NCBI GenBank assembly: GCA_003240795.1
Contig: QFNK01000022.1
Span: forward strand, 1-13,168
Reading direction: 5' to 3'
From: Micavibrio aeruginosavorus
GTDB taxonomy: Bacteria > Pseudomonadota > Alphaproteobacteria > Micavibrionales > Micavibrionaceae
Length of the DNA stretch: 13,168 nucleotides
Of this stretch, positions 13,033-13,168 are shown one piece after another (position 1 is the first letter of the stretch; each line of letters begins with the position of its first letter). The notes under the pieces are model-generated. The model was not told the origin of the DNA. It worked only from the letters and a program-made list of their open reading frames with translations, and did not search any database. Position numbers and translations under genes: made by a program.

Positions 13033-13168
13033 CTATTCTCCTTTTTTCAAATATTGAATGAATTTATCGACTGCGCGCGCACGGTGGGACATCTTGTGCT
13101 TCTCGTCCGCGCTCATTTCACCAAAACTCTTGTCGTACCCGTCGGGAACGAACATAGGATCGTACCCG
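13033..13168 (-). CDS. rdgB: RdgB/HAM1 non-canonical purine NTP pyrophosphatase, C-terminal fragment
   Basis: Only the last 44 codons are in the window; the 5' part lies beyond base 13168. The visible peptide opens with GYDPMFVPDGYDKSFGEM and continues with EKHKMSHRARAVDKF. GYDP-F--P-G-DK-F-EM followed by EK---SHRARA is the highly conserved C-terminal signature of RdgB/HAM1, in which the S-H-R segment contacts the purine base. The enzyme hydrolyses ITP, dITP and XTP to monophosphates and so keeps deaminated purines out of DNA and RNA. The stop TAG is at 13035-13033. The last codons double as the osmC ribosome binding site. In many alphaproteobacteria rdgB lies between rph and hemW, which fits the hemW found here. 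Confidence 0.93.
   Translation of the reverse strand, partial: GYDPMFVPDGYDKSFGEMSADEKHKMSHRARAVDKFIQYLKKGE

Overview
The window is about 13.2 kb of gene-dense DNA from an alphaproteobacterium, with GC estimated by eye in the mid-to-high fifties. The lineage call rests on four things: a large SUV3-type RNA helicase with a disordered C-terminal tail; the order S49 peptidase / TrmN6-like methyltransferase / long-chain polyprenyl diphosphate synthase / tRNA-Pro; an rdgB...hemW cluster; and three promoter-like GGAAC-N16/17-NNTT motifs of the EcfG general-stress type. I see no phage genes, transposases or CRISPR. This is core chromosome rather than an island, and a Rhodospirillales- or Micavibrio-like relative would fit, but genus cannot be settled by reading.

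Region by region. 1-910 (minus): a TrmN6-like tRNA methyltransferase followed by the first 56 codons of an S49-family peptidase. 955-2092 (plus): a polyprenyl diphosphate synthase, then tRNA-Pro(TGG) with its own strong promoter. 2093-4349 (plus): a long structured leader and a DEAD-box RNA helicase with a repeat-built basic tail. 4374-4411: a bidirectional terminator. 4426-5353 (minus): a glycine-rich stress protein and a small secreted protein. 5426-6862 (plus): a CsoR/RcnR-type metal sensor, a palindromic operator in its promoter, and an overlapping ArsP/YraQ-type permease with a Cys/His-rich N-terminus. 6869-10268 (minus): the SUV3-like helicase and a Rap1a/Tai-family secreted protein overlapping its end. 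10410-11438 (plus): a secreted protein of unknown function. 11442-13168 (minus): rdgB (partial), osmC and hemW, tightly coupled.

How the parts fit. Two RNA helicases with similar basic KPF-rich tails point to RNA remodelling or turnover. The csoR-permease pair is a self-contained metal-response operon: sensor, operator and transporter in about 1.4 kb. Three genes (general-stress-like protein, 109-aa secreted protein, 342-aa secreted protein) each have a GGAAC box at promoter distance, suggesting a small general-stress regulon spread through this locus. The most interesting points are that shared promoter motif, the metal operon with its modified permease motifs, the intrinsic terminator written antisense inside hemW, osmC placed between rdgB and hemW, and the tandem-repeat tail of the DEAD-box helicase with its unusual DETD motif II.
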